Part shown: piece by piece, positions 1-9,009 of the stretch
Numbering within the stretch: position 1 is the stretch's first letter
Layout: each line of letters begins with the position of its first letter
Assembly: GCA_019931245.1 (NCBI GenBank)
Contig: JAINDL010000029.1
Coordinates: forward strand, 1-64,000
Direction: 5' to 3'
Source: Bryobacteraceae bacterium CoA2 C42
Lineage (GTDB): Bacteria > Acidobacteriota > Terriglobia > Bryobacterales > Bryobacteraceae
Length of the DNA: 64,000 bases
Position numbers and translations under genes: made by a program
The notes under the pieces: generated by a model
Seen by the model: the letters and a program-made list of their open reading frames with translations, nothing else
The model's database searches: none
Told to the model about the DNA's origin: nothing

Positions 1-144
1 GTGCGCTTATTAGGAACCGCGCACAACGGACTCGCTTCGTCGGCCTGTGCGCTTATTAGGAACCGCGCACAACGGACTCGCTTCGTCGGCCTGTGCGCTT
101 ATTAGGAACCGCGCACAACGGACTCGCTTCGGCCTGTGCGCTTT
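1..144. repeat. Tandem 46-bp repeat with internal hairpin, about 3.2 copies
   Basis: Copies occupy 1-46, 47-92 and 93-135, followed by a 9-base start of a fourth (136-144). The third copy lacks three bases (GTC at the unit's GTCGG). Each unit opens with GTGCGC, a 12-base spacer and GCGCAC, an exact 6-bp inverted repeat that could fold as a stem-loop, followed by about 22 unique bases. The array starts at base 1, so it may extend beyond the window. It ends 7 bp before the stop codon of the neighbouring minus-strand DUF1501 gene, so it would lie in that transcript's 3' region. It could be an intergenic repeat family, a structured 3' end or a simple VNTR; spacing and unit length do not fit a CRISPR array. 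Confidence 0.9.
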
Positions 145-151
145 TGACGTC

Positions 152-1495
152 TCAGGCGAGGATGGCTTTGACGACGTTGCCGTGGACGTCGGTGAGGCGG
201 AAGTCGCGGCCGGCGTGGCGGTAGGTGAGGCGGGTGTGGTCGAAGCCAAGGCAGTGGAGGATGGTGGCGTGGAAGTCGTGGACGTGCACGGGGTTTTCCG
301 CGATCTCGATGCCGAACTCGTCCGACTGGCCATAGACGATGCCAGGCTTGACGCCGCCGCCGGCGAGCCAGGAGGAGAAGACCTTGTTGTAGTGCTCGCG
401 ACCATGCGGGGCGCCAGCCCAGGGGGTGCGGCCGAACTCGGTGGTCCAGACGACGAGCGTATCCTCGAGCATACCGCGGGATTTGAGATCTTTGATGAGG
501 CCGGCGATGGGCTTGTCGGCGTTTTTGGCCAGCGGAATCATGCCGTTGATTTCGGCGTGGACATCCCAGTTGTTCGAGGAGCCGGTATCGATTAGCTCAA
601 TGAAGCGGACGCCGCGCTCGGCGAGGCGCCGGGCGACCAGGCACTGCCAGCCGAAGCCGGAGGTTTGGCCGCGCTCGAGGCCGTAGAGCTGCATGGTGGC
701 GTCGGATTCCTTCGAGAAGTCGAAGACGGCGGGCATCTCGCTCTGCATGCCGAAGGCGGTTTCAAAGCTCTGGAGGCGAGCGGCGAGGGCGGGGTCGCCG
801 GGGCGGGCGGCCTGGTGCTGCTGGTTGAGGCGTGCGAGCAGGCCGAGTTCGAGCGACTGGAGCTTTTCGCTGGGGGCGCGGCGGGCGAGGTCGGCGACAG
901 GCTGAGCACCGCCGACGATGCGGGTGCCGGCGTGGGCGCCGGGGAGAAAATCGGAGGACCAGACCTGAGCGCCGGCGTAGGGCAGGACGGGGGCGAGGGC
1001 AATGAAGCTGGGAAGGTTCTGGTTTTCCGTGCCGAGTCCGTAGCTGACCCAGGAACCGATGGAGGGGCGCTTCACGGTGACCGATCCGGTGTGCATGCCC
1101 ATAGTGGCCTGGAAGTGGTCGTTGTGATCGTTGTGGAGCGAGCGGATGACGCAGAGGTCGTCGACGATGCCGGCCATTTCGGGGAACAGGTCGCTGACGC
1201 TGGTGCCGCAGCGGCCGCGGGGGCGGGCGCTCCAGGGAGAGGGCAGGAGGCTTGAGCCTTTCTTACCGAAAGGCTTTTTGCTGGCGGCGGCTTCGACGAG
1301 GGCGGGCTTGGGGTCGAAGGTGTCGACGTGGGAGACGCCGCCGGTCATGAAGAGAAAGATGACGCGCTTGGCTTTGGCCGGAAAGTGGGGCGATTTGGGG
1401 GCGAGGGGGTTGGCGAGCAGGTCTTGTACGACGGCGGGCAGGAGGGCGGAGGCTCCGAAGAGGGAGCGGAGGAGTTGGCGGCGGGGCAGGGTCAT
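152..1495 (-). CDS. DUF1501 family protein, Tat-exported
   Basis: A 447-residue protein of the DUF1501 family, which has a sulfatase/alkaline-phosphatase-like fold; the substrate is unknown. The N-terminus MTLPRRQLLRSLFG carries a twin-arginine signal (R5-R6) and a hydrophobic stretch. The family core follows with FMTGGVSHVDTFDPKP at about residues 49-64, and the conserved end RLTYRHAGRDFRLTDVHG near the C-terminus. I start at MTLPRRQ because the open frame further upstream runs into the preceding gene. It lies 10 bp downstream of the DUF1549/DUF1553 gene on the same strand, the usual pairing for these families in Acidobacteria, Planctomycetes and Verrucomicrobia, so the two are probably co-transcribed. 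Metal binding and enzymatic activity are family inference only. Confidence 0.93.
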   Translation of the reverse strand: MTLPRRQLLRSLFGASALLPAVVQDLLANPLAPKSPHFPAKAKRVIFLFMTGGVSHVDTFDPKPALVEAAASKKPFGKKGSSLLPSPWSARPRGRCGTSVSDLFPEMAGIVDDLCVIRSLHNDHNDHFQATMGMHTGSVTVKRPSIGSWVSYGLGTENQNLPSFIALAPVLPYAGAQVWSSDFLPGAHAGTRIVGGAQPVADLARRAPSEKLQSLELGLLARLNQQHQAARPGDPALAARLQSFETAFGMQSEMPAVFDFSKESDATMQLYGLERGQTSGFGWQCLVARRLAERGVRFIELIDTGSSNNWDVHAEINGMIPLAKNADKPIAGLIKDLKSRGMLEDTLVVWTTEFGRTPWAGAPHGREHYNKVFSSWLAGGGVKPGIVYGQSDEFGIEIAENPVHVHDFHATILHCLGFDHTRLTYRHAGRDFRLTDVHGNVVKAILA

Positions 1496-1505
1496 GGCAT
1501 ACACC

Positions 1506-3842
1506 TCAATCGACGAAGAAGAACTCGTTGCTCGACAGGAGGACGCGCATATAGCTGGTCCAAGAAGCGCGGGCTTCGAGTTGGCCGGTGGTTTGGGCGA
1601 GGAAGCGGGCGGCCATCTGCTGTTCGGCGGGGGAGGGGGCACGGTGGAAGAGCAGTTGGTGGGCGAGGCGGATCCGCCCGGCGGTGGTGGGTTCGGCCAT
1701 GCCGACGCGGACGGCGAGGGCGTCGGCCTGTTTTTGGACGAACTCGTTGTTCATGAGATAGAGCGCCTGGGTGGCGGTGTTGTTGGCGGCGCGGACGGCG
1801 GTGGCGGCGTTCGCGTCGGCGCCGTCGAACAGGTCGAGATAGGCGTGGGGCCGGAAGCGCTGCTGGAAGAGATAGACGCTGCGCTTGTTGTGGTCGAAGG
1901 CGGCGGGGTCGGCGACGAAGGGGCGATGCTGGGTTTGGATGTAGCTGGCGCGGGGGGCGAAGGGGTGGGGACCGCCGGGCACGGGGTCGAGGTTACCGCT
2001 GGCAAGGAGCATGGAGTCGCGGATCTCTTCGGCGGTGAGGCGGCGACGGTCGAAGCGCCAGTAGGTTTCGTTTTTGGGATCTTTGACGGCATTGGCCTCG
2101 AGGTGGCCGGAGGCGCCTTGCCAGGCGCGGGAGAGGAGGATCTGTTTGTGAAGCTGCTTGAGGCTCCAGCCGTTCGACAGGAGGGTAGCGGCGAGGTGGT
2201 CGAGGAGTTCGGGGTGAGTGGGTTTTTCGCCGCGGGCGCCGAAATCGTTGGGGGTGTTGACAATGCCGCGGCCGAAGTGCCAGGTCCAGACGCGGTTGGC
2301 GAGGACGCGGGCGGTGAGGGGATTGGCGGGATCGGTGATCCAGCTGGCGAGGAGGTCGCGGCCGCTGCCGGGGTGGGCGGGGGGCACCTGCTGGCCGCCG
2401 AGGATGGTGAGGAAGCCGCGGGGGACTTCGGGGCCGAGGGTGGCCGGGTCGCCCTTGACCATGATTCTGGCGTTGACGGGGGTGGCTTCCGCGACGGCGT
2501 AGGCCATGGGGAGGTCGGGCCAGGAGCCACGGATCTGGAGGAGTTCGGCCTGGGCCTCGAGGAAGGCGAGGCGTTGGGGGGTGGGGGATTTCGGGTCTTT
2601 GCCTTCGCCCTTTTTGACGGTGCGGTAGGCGTTGACCATGCGCTCCTGCTGTTTGCGGAGGCGTTCGGAGTCTTTGGGTTCGAGGGCGGCGAAGCCGTCG
2701 AGGTACTGATGGTGTTCGAGGCCGGCCCAGGCGTATTTGCTGCTATTGAAGATGCCGGCGAGGGCGTAGTAGTCGGCGGTGGGGATGGGGTCGAACTTGT
2801 GATCGTGACAGCGGGCGCAGCCGACGGTGAGGCCGAGGGCGACTTTGCCGAGGTTGTCGATGGTGTCGTCGATGGTGAGGTAGAACTCGCCTTCGGTTTG
2901 GCCGAAGCGGCGGGCGTTGGCGAGGTAGCCGGTGGCGATGAGCTTGTCGCGGCGGTCCTCTTCGTTGAGGTGGGGCAGGATGTCGCCGGCAATTTGTTCG
3001 CGGAGGAAATCGTTAAAGGGTTTGTCCTGCTGGAAGGAGCGGATGACGTAGTTGCGGAAGCGGTACATCTCCGGGACGGGATAATCGGAGGCGTCACCGG
3101 CGGTGTCGGCGTAGCGGACGACGTCGAGCCAGCGGCGGCCCCAGTGTTCGCCGTAGGCGGGGGAGGCGAGGAGGCGGTCGAGGAGCTTGGGGAAGGCCTG
3201 GGGGGAGGGGTCGGCGAGGAAGGCGGCGGTTTCCTGCGGGGTGGGGGGCAGGCCGGTGAGGTCGTAGGTGGCGCGGCGGAGGAGGGTGAGTTTGGAGGCG
3301 CGGGGGAGGGGCTTGATCTGCTTTTCGTCGAGCCTGGCTTTGAGGAAGCGGTCGATGGGGTTCTGGTTCCATTCGGGGTCGGCGATGGCCGGGGGGGCGG
3401 CGGCGCGGAGGGGTTGATAGGCCCAGTGCTTCTTTTCTTTTTCCCAATCGTAGGCGGGTTTGGCGGCGGCGACGGCGCCGCCGGTGCGCGGGTCCGGGGC
3501 GCCCATTTCGACCCAGGCGACGAAATTGGCGACCTGGTCTTTGGGCAGCGGGTTGCCGGGCGGCATTTTGAGATCTTTGTGGGTGCCCTGAATGACCTTG
3601 ATGAGGAGGCTTTCCTGGGGCTTACCGGGGACGACGGCGGGGACGCCACTGCGGCCGCCTTTGCGGGTGGCTTCGAGGGAGTCGAGATAGAGGCCGCCTT
3701 CGGCTTGTTTCAGTTTGGCGCTGTGGCAGCCGTAGCAGCGGGCGGCGAGGACGGGGCGGATTTTCGCTTCGAAGAAGTCGAAGTCCGGGGTGGCGGCCGG
3801 CAGGAGAGCGACGGTACTCAGGGCGAACAGGAGGGGGCGCAT
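1506..3842 (-). CDS. PSCyt1-DUF1549-DUF1553 (PSD1) exported protein
   Basis: A 778-residue exported protein. A signal peptide (MRPLLFALSTVALLPAA) is followed by a PSCyt1 cytochrome-c-like domain with the heme motif CYGCH (C36, C39, H40). The DUF1549 domain comes next, containing a second CxxCH, CARCHDHKFDPIPTADYY, about mid-protein, and then a C-terminal DUF1553 domain ending in a phenylalanine-rich NEFFFVD. These proteins are common in Planctomycetes and Acidobacteria and have no established reaction; a periplasmic c-type heme redox role coupled to the DUF1501 partner is plausible from the motifs. The partner follows 10 bp downstream. At 778 residues it is compact compared with the 1062-residue paralogue at 14894, which has an extra middle region. 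Confidence 0.95.
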   Translation of the reverse strand: MRPLLFALSTVALLPAATPDFDFFEAKIRPVLAARCYGCHSAKLKQAEGGLYLDSLEATRKGGRSGVPAVVPGKPQESLLIKVIQGTHKDLKMPPGNPLPKDQVANFVAWVEMGAPDPRTGGAVAAAKPAYDWEKEKKHWAYQPLRAAAPPAIADPEWNQNPIDRFLKARLDEKQIKPLPRASKLTLLRRATYDLTGLPPTPQETAAFLADPSPQAFPKLLDRLLASPAYGEHWGRRWLDVVRYADTAGDASDYPVPEMYRFRNYVIRSFQQDKPFNDFLREQIAGDILPHLNEEDRRDKLIATGYLANARRFGQTEGEFYLTIDDTIDNLGKVALGLTVGCARCHDHKFDPIPTADYYALAGIFNSSKYAWAGLEHHQYLDGFAALEPKDSERLRKQQERMVNAYRTVKKGEGKDPKSPTPQRLAFLEAQAELLQIRGSWPDLPMAYAVAEATPVNARIMVKGDPATLGPEVPRGFLTILGGQQVPPAHPGSGRDLLASWITDPANPLTARVLANRVWTWHFGRGIVNTPNDFGARGEKPTHPELLDHLAATLLSNGWSLKQLHKQILLSRAWQGASGHLEANAVKDPKNETYWRFDRRRLTAEEIRDSMLLASGNLDPVPGGPHPFAPRASYIQTQHRPFVADPAAFDHNKRSVYLFQQRFRPHAYLDLFDGADANAATAVRAANNTATQALYLMNNEFVQKQADALAVRVGMAEPTTAGRIRLAHQLLFHRAPSPAEQQMAARFLAQTTGQLEARASWTSYMRVLLSSNEFFFVD

Positions 3843-3907
3843 GGCGACCTAAATAAATCATATCCCGTCCTGGCTTGGGGCGCATCCGTTGCAGGGAGGA
3901 TAGCAGG

Positions 3908-4816
3908 ATGCATGACAGCAAAGACCCGATTGAGGAGTTAGTTCACCTTTACGTGGACGGGGCGTTCAACCGGCGGGAGTTGGTGGCGCGGGTAACGCGG
4001 ATGCTGGGTAGTCCGGCGGCGGCGGTGGCCGCTGTGAGCGGATTGGCGGAGTTGGAGGCGCAGGGGCCGGGGGCTTGTCCGGCCGGGGTACGGGTGCCGG
4101 TGGACGCACCGGACATTGTGGCGCGGGATATTGAGTTCGCGGGGGCGGAATCGCCGATCTACGCCCATTTCGCGCACCCGCGGAATATGCAGGGGCCGCA
4201 GCCGGGGCTGATTGTTATCCACGAGAACCGGGGGTTGGTAGAGCACATTAAAGATGTATGCCGGCGGGCGGCGCGGGCCGGATTTGTGGCGATTGCGCCG
4301 GATCTGCTGAGCCGGCAGGGCGGGGTGCAGGCGTTTGCCGAGCCGACGCAACAGACGGCGGCGTACAACCGGACGACGGTGGAGCAGCGGCGGAGCGACC
4401 TGATCAGCGCGCTCGACTACCTGAAGTTTTCGCCGCTGTGCCAGTTTGACCGGATTGGCGCGCTGGGCTTCTGCGCCGGGGGCGCCAACGTTTGGGAGTT
4501 GGCCGTGTACCTGGAGGAGTTGGCGGTAGCGGTGCCGTTTTACGGAACGCCGCCGGCGGTGGAGGTGCTGCAGCGGATTCAAGCGCCGGTGCTGGCGATT
4601 TACGCCGAGCGGGACCGGGCGTTGACGGCGCGGATGGCGCCGGTGCTGAGCGAGTTACTGGCGCGGCAGAAGCGGTTCGGGTTCAGTGTGTACGAAGGCG
4701 TAGGGCATGCCTTCGTGAATGACACGGGCGCCAACTATAACGCCACCGCCGCGTGCGAGGCTTGGGCGCAGGCCATGACGTTCTGCAACAAATGGCTGCG
4801 AGCGCCGCGGACTTAG
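3908..4816 (+). CDS. Dienelactone hydrolase family protein
   Basis: A 302-residue alpha/beta hydrolase of the dienelactone hydrolase family. The nucleophile is Cys189 in GFCAGGANVW, with Asp236 (AERDRALT) and His267 (GVGHAF) completing the triad and Glu106 in HENRG, the residue that activates the cysteine in this family. About 75 residues precede the hydrolase domain, a helical N-terminal extension seen in the longer carboxymethylenebutenolidase-like members. I start at the ATG at 3908 because AGGGAGGA lies 7 bases upstream; an in-frame TTG at 3875 has no such site. No export signal is visible, so it is probably cytoplasmic. Divergent from the DUF1549 gene and convergent with the receptor gene 4 bp away. 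The substrate is unknown. Confidence 0.92.
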   Translation: MHDSKDPIEELVHLYVDGAFNRRELVARVTRMLGSPAAAVAAVSGLAELEAQGPGACPAGVRVPVDAPDIVARDIEFAGAESPIYAHFAHPRNMQGPQPGLIVIHENRGLVEHIKDVCRRAARAGFVAIAPDLLSRQGGVQAFAEPTQQTAAYNRTTVEQRRSDLISALDYLKFSPLCQFDRIGALGFCAGGANVWELAVYLEELAVAVPFYGTPPAVEVLQRIQAPVLAIYAERDRALTARMAPVLSELLARQKRFGFSVYEGVGHAFVNDTGANYNATAACEAWAQAMTFCNKWLRAPRT

Positions 4817-4820
4817 GCGG

Positions 4821-7178
4821 CTAGAAGATCCAATTGAGGCCAATGATCGGGAAGAGGCCTAACTGTTCATTGGCCACGGGGCGGTTGGCGCGGCGCGCCC
4901 ACTGGTATCCGGAGATATTCTCGCGGTTGATGACGTTCTGGGCGCCGAGGAAGACCAGGAGCGGTTTGTCGCGGAAAGTGAAGGTACGGTCGACGCGGAC
5001 GTCGATGCGGACGTAGGCGGGGACGCGGAGATCGTTGACGCGGGTCAGGTCAAAAATGCCGCGGCGCTGCTGGGTGGAGAGCGCCGTATTGAACGGGGTG
5101 TAGGGCCGGCCGGAGGTGACGGTGGTGCGGGCCGAGAACTCCCATCTTTTGTTCAGGCGGTAGCCGCCGACGGAGTTGAAAATAACCGGGAAGTCGTAAG
5201 TAGAAGGGCGGAGGACGCCGTCGAGGCCGGCCTGGCGGGCGCGGCTGATGGAGAGGTTGGCGTTGCCGAACCACTTGGCGCCCCACTTCTTTTCGGCGAA
5301 GAGTTCGACGCCGCTGGCGCGGCCGCGGCCGGCGCTGGTGAGCGGGAAGAGGATGTCGCGAATCTGGAAGGTGTCGCCGACGCTGGCGAGCGAGAGCGAA
5401 GGGAACTGCGTAGAGACGGGGTAGTCTTTGTAGTCCTTCCTATACGCCTCGACCGTGAAGCGGAGCGAGGCGCTGGGGATGTAGGTGAAGCCGGTGACGA
5501 CGTGCTGGGCGCGGAAGGGGGTAAGGAAGCGGTTCTGCGGGAAGGCAGCGAGGAAGAGGAACTGGGGCTGTTGGAAGTAGGTGCCGAAGCTGGCGCGCCA
5601 GGAGAGCTTATCGTTGATGCGGTAGCTGAGGCCGGCGCGGGGGCTGAAGCGGGTGCGGGCGATGAACTGATAGTTGTCGACGCGGCCGCCCCAGGTGAGA
5701 TTCCAGCGGCTGTTCAGGTTGCGGCTGCTCTGGACGTAAGCGCTCGACTGGCGGGCGGAGAACTGCTGGCGGATGTCGAAGGGGTTGACGTCGCGGATGG
5801 TGGTGTACGGGCTGTCGGTGCCGAAGGGGGAGGCGGCGTTGTAGTTGACGCGGAAGAGCTTGAAGCTGCCGCCGGCCTGGAGTTTATCGAGCAGGGGGAG
5901 GTAGCCGGTGTAGTCGTATTTGATGGTGGTCTCGCCTTCCCGGGAGTTTTCGCGGAAGACAGTGGGGCTTGCGGCGATGAGGTTGGGGATATTAGCCGTA
6001 GGCGGGGGGATGCCGTTGCGGATGAGGTCGCGGACGGATTGGTCGACGCGGGCTTCCGAATGGGTAATGCCGAGCAGGCCGACGCCGCGGGCGCCGTAGA
6101 GACGCTGCCAGTTGAAGCCGTTGGCGCTGCGCCAGCCGCCGTAGCGGATGTCGAGGTTGTTGAGCTCCTCTTCGTCGAAGGTGGCTTTGCGCTCCTTCTC
6201 TTCGCGGAGGCCGAGGCGGATGTCGTCCGAGCCGGAGATGGAGACGGCCCAGATGCGGTCGCGGGGAGTGAGGTCGTAGAGGACTTTGGCGTTGTAGGTG
6301 TAGAGCACGGGGACGCCGCCGATGCCGATGTCTTTGGTGAACAGGTCGAGATAGCTGCGGCGGGCCGAGACGATCCAGGAGCCTTTGCCTTTGTTGAGGG
6401 GGCCTTCGACGATGCCGCCGATGCCGGGGTCGCCGGCGGTGATGCGGCCGCGGAGGCGGTCGCGGGCGCCTTCGGTCTGGGCGACCTGGAGGACGCTGGA
6501 GGTGCGATTGATGAACGGCGCGGGCTGGCCGCCGGTGAGGAAGGTGACGTCGCGGATGAGTTGGGCGTCGAGAATGCTGGTGGTGCCGCCGGCCGAGGCG
6601 AAGTTGGCGAAGGCGTTGATGTTGGGGATTTCGATGTTGTCGACGATGAAAAGATTTTCGAGGGGGCTGCCGCCGCGGACGATGATGTCGTTGCGGAAGT
6701 CGTTGGCGCCGATGGCGACGCCGGGGAGGAGCTGGACGTAGCGGGAGACGTCCTGGCGGGCGCCGGCGGCTTTGAAGAGCTCTTCGGTTTGAATGACGTA
6801 GCTCGAACTTTTGATCTCTTCGGGGGCGACGAAGACGGATTCGGTGACGGTAAGCGTCTGCTGCAGGGCGCCGGCGGCGGCGAGGGTGACCTCCACCTTG
6901 CCTTCAAGACCGGCGCGGACGGTGACGACGGAGCTGCGGATGGGGGGCTGGCCGGGGGCGGTGATGTCGAGCTGGTAGTCGCCGGGGCGGAGGTCCGGGA
7001 AGCGGAAGAGGCCGCGGTCGTCCGAGGTGGTGCAGCGGGAGGAGTCCACGAGGCAGACCTTGACCTGCGGGGCGGGCTGACCCTGGGCGGTGGTGACGGT
7101 GCCGAGGAGGCCACCGACGCCGGTCGTGTCCTGAGCAGCGAGGGGCAGGGAGAGCAACAGCAGAAGGAGAACACGCAT
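4821..7178 (-). CDS. TonB-dependent outer-membrane receptor
   Basis: A 785-residue outer-membrane receptor. A signal peptide (MRVLLLLLLSLPLAAQ) is followed by a carboxypeptidase-regulatory-like beta sandwich (about residues 22-100, with PDLRPGDYQLDI). A plug domain follows (about 115-240; NDIIVRGGSPLENLFIVDN), then a 22-strand-type barrel ending in GLNWIF with the terminal aromatic used for BAM recognition. The substrate cannot be deduced. On the same strand, 31 bp downstream of the amidohydrolase gene, so receptor, exported amidohydrolase and FAH-type enzyme may form one transcription unit that takes up and degrades a shared compound. That functional link is inference from gene order. Confidence 0.94.
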   Translation of the reverse strand: MRVLLLLLLSLPLAAQDTTGVGGLLGTVTTAQGQPAPQVKVCLVDSSRCTTSDDRGLFRFPDLRPGDYQLDITAPGQPPIRSSVVTVRAGLEGKVEVTLAAAGALQQTLTVTESVFVAPEEIKSSSYVIQTEELFKAAGARQDVSRYVQLLPGVAIGANDFRNDIIVRGGSPLENLFIVDNIEIPNINAFANFASAGGTTSILDAQLIRDVTFLTGGQPAPFINRTSSVLQVAQTEGARDRLRGRITAGDPGIGGIVEGPLNKGKGSWIVSARRSYLDLFTKDIGIGGVPVLYTYNAKVLYDLTPRDRIWAVSISGSDDIRLGLREEKERKATFDEEELNNLDIRYGGWRSANGFNWQRLYGARGVGLLGITHSEARVDQSVRDLIRNGIPPPTANIPNLIAASPTVFRENSREGETTIKYDYTGYLPLLDKLQAGGSFKLFRVNYNAASPFGTDSPYTTIRDVNPFDIRQQFSARQSSAYVQSSRNLNSRWNLTWGGRVDNYQFIARTRFSPRAGLSYRINDKLSWRASFGTYFQQPQFLFLAAFPQNRFLTPFRAQHVVTGFTYIPSASLRFTVEAYRKDYKDYPVSTQFPSLSLASVGDTFQIRDILFPLTSAGRGRASGVELFAEKKWGAKWFGNANLSISRARQAGLDGVLRPSTYDFPVIFNSVGGYRLNKRWEFSARTTVTSGRPYTPFNTALSTQQRRGIFDLTRVNDLRVPAYVRIDVRVDRTFTFRDKPLLVFLGAQNVINRENISGYQWARRANRPVANEQLGLFPIIGLNWIF

Positions 7179-7209
7179 TCGTATTCTTGTTCGGATGATC
7201 GCGGGCGGG

Positions 7210-9009
7210 TTAGCGGACTAACTTAATGTTGTCGATTTCGAGCCAGGTGCGGACGCCGGCGGGACGGCTGATGACAAATGTTACAGCGGTGGCGTCGGCG
7301 CAGGGGCAGCCAAATTCGGCGAGGGGGATGCGGAATCGTTTCCAACCGGCGCCGGGAGTAAACGGAGTTGTAACTGGATCCGCTTTGGCGCGGCGGGCGA
7401 GGGATAAGTTGTAGGCCAGGCTGTCGCCGCGGGCTTCGAACTCGAGGGTCTTCCAGCCGGCGAGGTCCATGGGCTCGATGCCGCCGGGGCGGAGGGGCAG
7501 GGTGAGGTGGACACGGGGTTTGGAGGACTCGGACATTTGGGCCTGGATGGCGAGGGCGAAGTTGCCGGGGGCGCGGGGGGCGCGCTGGAAGAGGGCGCGG
7601 GAGAGGTCGGCGCCGCCTTCGTAGGTGTTGATCCAGCGGGTGTCGAGGCGGCTGCGGCCGTCGACGCGTTCGAAGTCATCGAGGAGGGCGGGCGCGGGGA
7701 TAGGGGCGAGGGGCGTGGGGCCGGGGGCGGCGAGGGCGGCGGCGAGTTGGGGGAGGTTTTGTTCGACGCCGTTGAGCCAGACGCGGTGGACCTTTTGGAT
7801 GTCCTGGATGTTTGCGTGGGGGGCGCCGTCGATTAAGACGAGGTCGGCGAGTTTACCGGGTTCGATGGAGCCGCGGTCTTTGTCGACGCGAAGGACGCGG
7901 GCGGCGTTGAGGGTGGCGGCTTTGATGGCTTCGAGGGGAGGAACGCCGGCGTCGGCGAGGAGGGTGATTTCGCGGAGGGTGGCCCAGCCGTGGTGGGTGT
8001 TGGCGATGCCGGCGTCGGTACCGGTGACGAGGGGGATGCCGGCGTCGAAGAGGGCTTTCGAGTTTTGCTTGAGGACCTCGTATTTGCGGATGCGGAGGGC
8101 CGAGGGCGGGGCGAAGGCCGGGCGGGTGCGGAAGACCTGGAGGGAGACGGTATCGAGGACTTTGGCGAGGAGGTCGTCGAGGGCGGGGGTGCGGGGTTCG
8201 TAGACGGCGGCGGTGGGGCCGTAGGCGGTGCGGCCGGCCTTCATCAGGGCGAGGAGTTCGTCGTCGAAGGGTTTGTCCTGCATGCCGTGCATGATGGCGT
8301 CGACGCCGGCGGCGGCGGCGATTTTGCCTTTGTCGACGGTGACGGTGTGGGTGAGGACGGGAAGGTTAGCTTTGTGGGCCTCTTCGACGATGGCGCGGAG
8401 GGTGCCTTCTTCCATGCTAGTGAGATCGGCCGAGGAGCCGTAGCGCCAGCCGTCGGAGAAGACTTTGATGACGTCGGGGCGGTAGGGGAGGAGGCGGCGG
8501 ACGGCGGCGCGTCCTTCGCGGGGGGTGAGAACTTCCTGGGTGAAGATTTCGCCGCGGCCGATTTCGAGGCCATGGCCGCCGGGGGTGGTGATGCGGCTGG
8601 CGAGATGGAGGCGGGGGGCGGGCCAGGCGCCGGAGGCGGTGAGGCGGCGGACGGTCGAGAAGGTTTCGCCGTAGGTGCCGAAGTCGGCGACGGTGGTGAC
8701 GCCGCTGAGGAGGTAGGCTTTGAGATTTTTGCCCCAATCCTGGCCGGAGCCGCTGACGGTGGCGGCCTGGACGTGGGTGTGCAGGTCGAAGAGGCCGGGC
8801 AGGAGGGTTTTGCCGCGGGCGTCGAGGCGGGTGGAGTTGGGGGCGGGAAGGTTCAAGCCGACGGCGACGATGCGTCCGTTCGAGACGAGGACGTCGGCTT
8901 GACGCGGGGGGGCGCCGGTGCCGTCGATGAGGGTGGCGTTCTGAATCAGGAGGCTCTGCGCCGGAGCGAGTCCGGCGCAGAGCAGAAAGAGGCCTAGGCT
9001 ACGCTTCAC
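7210..9009 (-). CDS. Exported amidohydrolase with C-terminal CIA30-like beta-sandwich
   Basis: A 599-residue protein with a signal peptide (MKRSLGLFLLCAGLAPAQS). The metal-dependent amidohydrolase core (about residues 20-430) has the metal motif HTH in LLPGLFDLHTHV, later histidines in VLTHTV and IMHGMQ, and the metal aspartate in LVTGTDAG. This is the imidazolonepropionase/prolidase-like group. From about residue 440 an extra domain (LLDDFERVDGRSRLDTRW through TWLEIDNIKLV) resembles the CIA30/galactose-binding beta-sandwich found appended to periplasmic amidohydrolases. The start overlaps the end of the upstream FAH gene by 11 bp, indicating translational coupling. The substrate is unknown; peptide-like or cyclic amides are typical for the family. 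Confidence 0.92.
   Translation of the reverse strand: MKRSLGLFLLCAGLAPAQSLLIQNATLIDGTGAPPRQADVLVSNGRIVAVGLNLPAPNSTRLDARGKTLLPGLFDLHTHVQAATVSGSGQDWGKNLKAYLLSGVTTVADFGTYGETFSTVRRLTASGAWPAPRLHLASRITTPGGHGLEIGRGEIFTQEVLTPREGRAAVRRLLPYRPDVIKVFSDGWRYGSSADLTSMEEGTLRAIVEEAHKANLPVLTHTVTVDKGKIAAAAGVDAIMHGMQDKPFDDELLALMKAGRTAYGPTAAVYEPRTPALDDLLAKVLDTVSLQVFRTRPAFAPPSALRIRKYEVLKQNSKALFDAGIPLVTGTDAGIANTHHGWATLREITLLADAGVPPLEAIKAATLNAARVLRVDKDRGSIEPGKLADLVLIDGAPHANIQDIQKVHRVWLNGVEQNLPQLAAALAAPGPTPLAPIPAPALLDDFERVDGRSRLDTRWINTYEGGADLSRALFQRAPRAPGNFALAIQAQMSESSKPRVHLTLPLRPGGIEPMDLAGWKTLEFEARGDSLAYNLSLARRAKADPVTTPFTPGAGWKRFRIPLAEFGCPCADATAVTFVISRPAGVRTWLEIDNIKLVR

Noticed and set aside
1-144. CRISPR array
   Set aside because: Units are directly adjacent with no unique spacers and no cas genes are present in the window.
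1131-3941. 936-codon plus-strand open frame
   Set aside because: Antisense to the DUF1549/DUF1553 gene; composition is almost only G, V, E, A, D, which is the complement of a GC-rich gene with G-ending codons.
5502-7226. 574-codon plus-strand open frame
   Set aside because: Antisense to the TonB-dependent receptor; same low-complexity composition and no recognisable motif.
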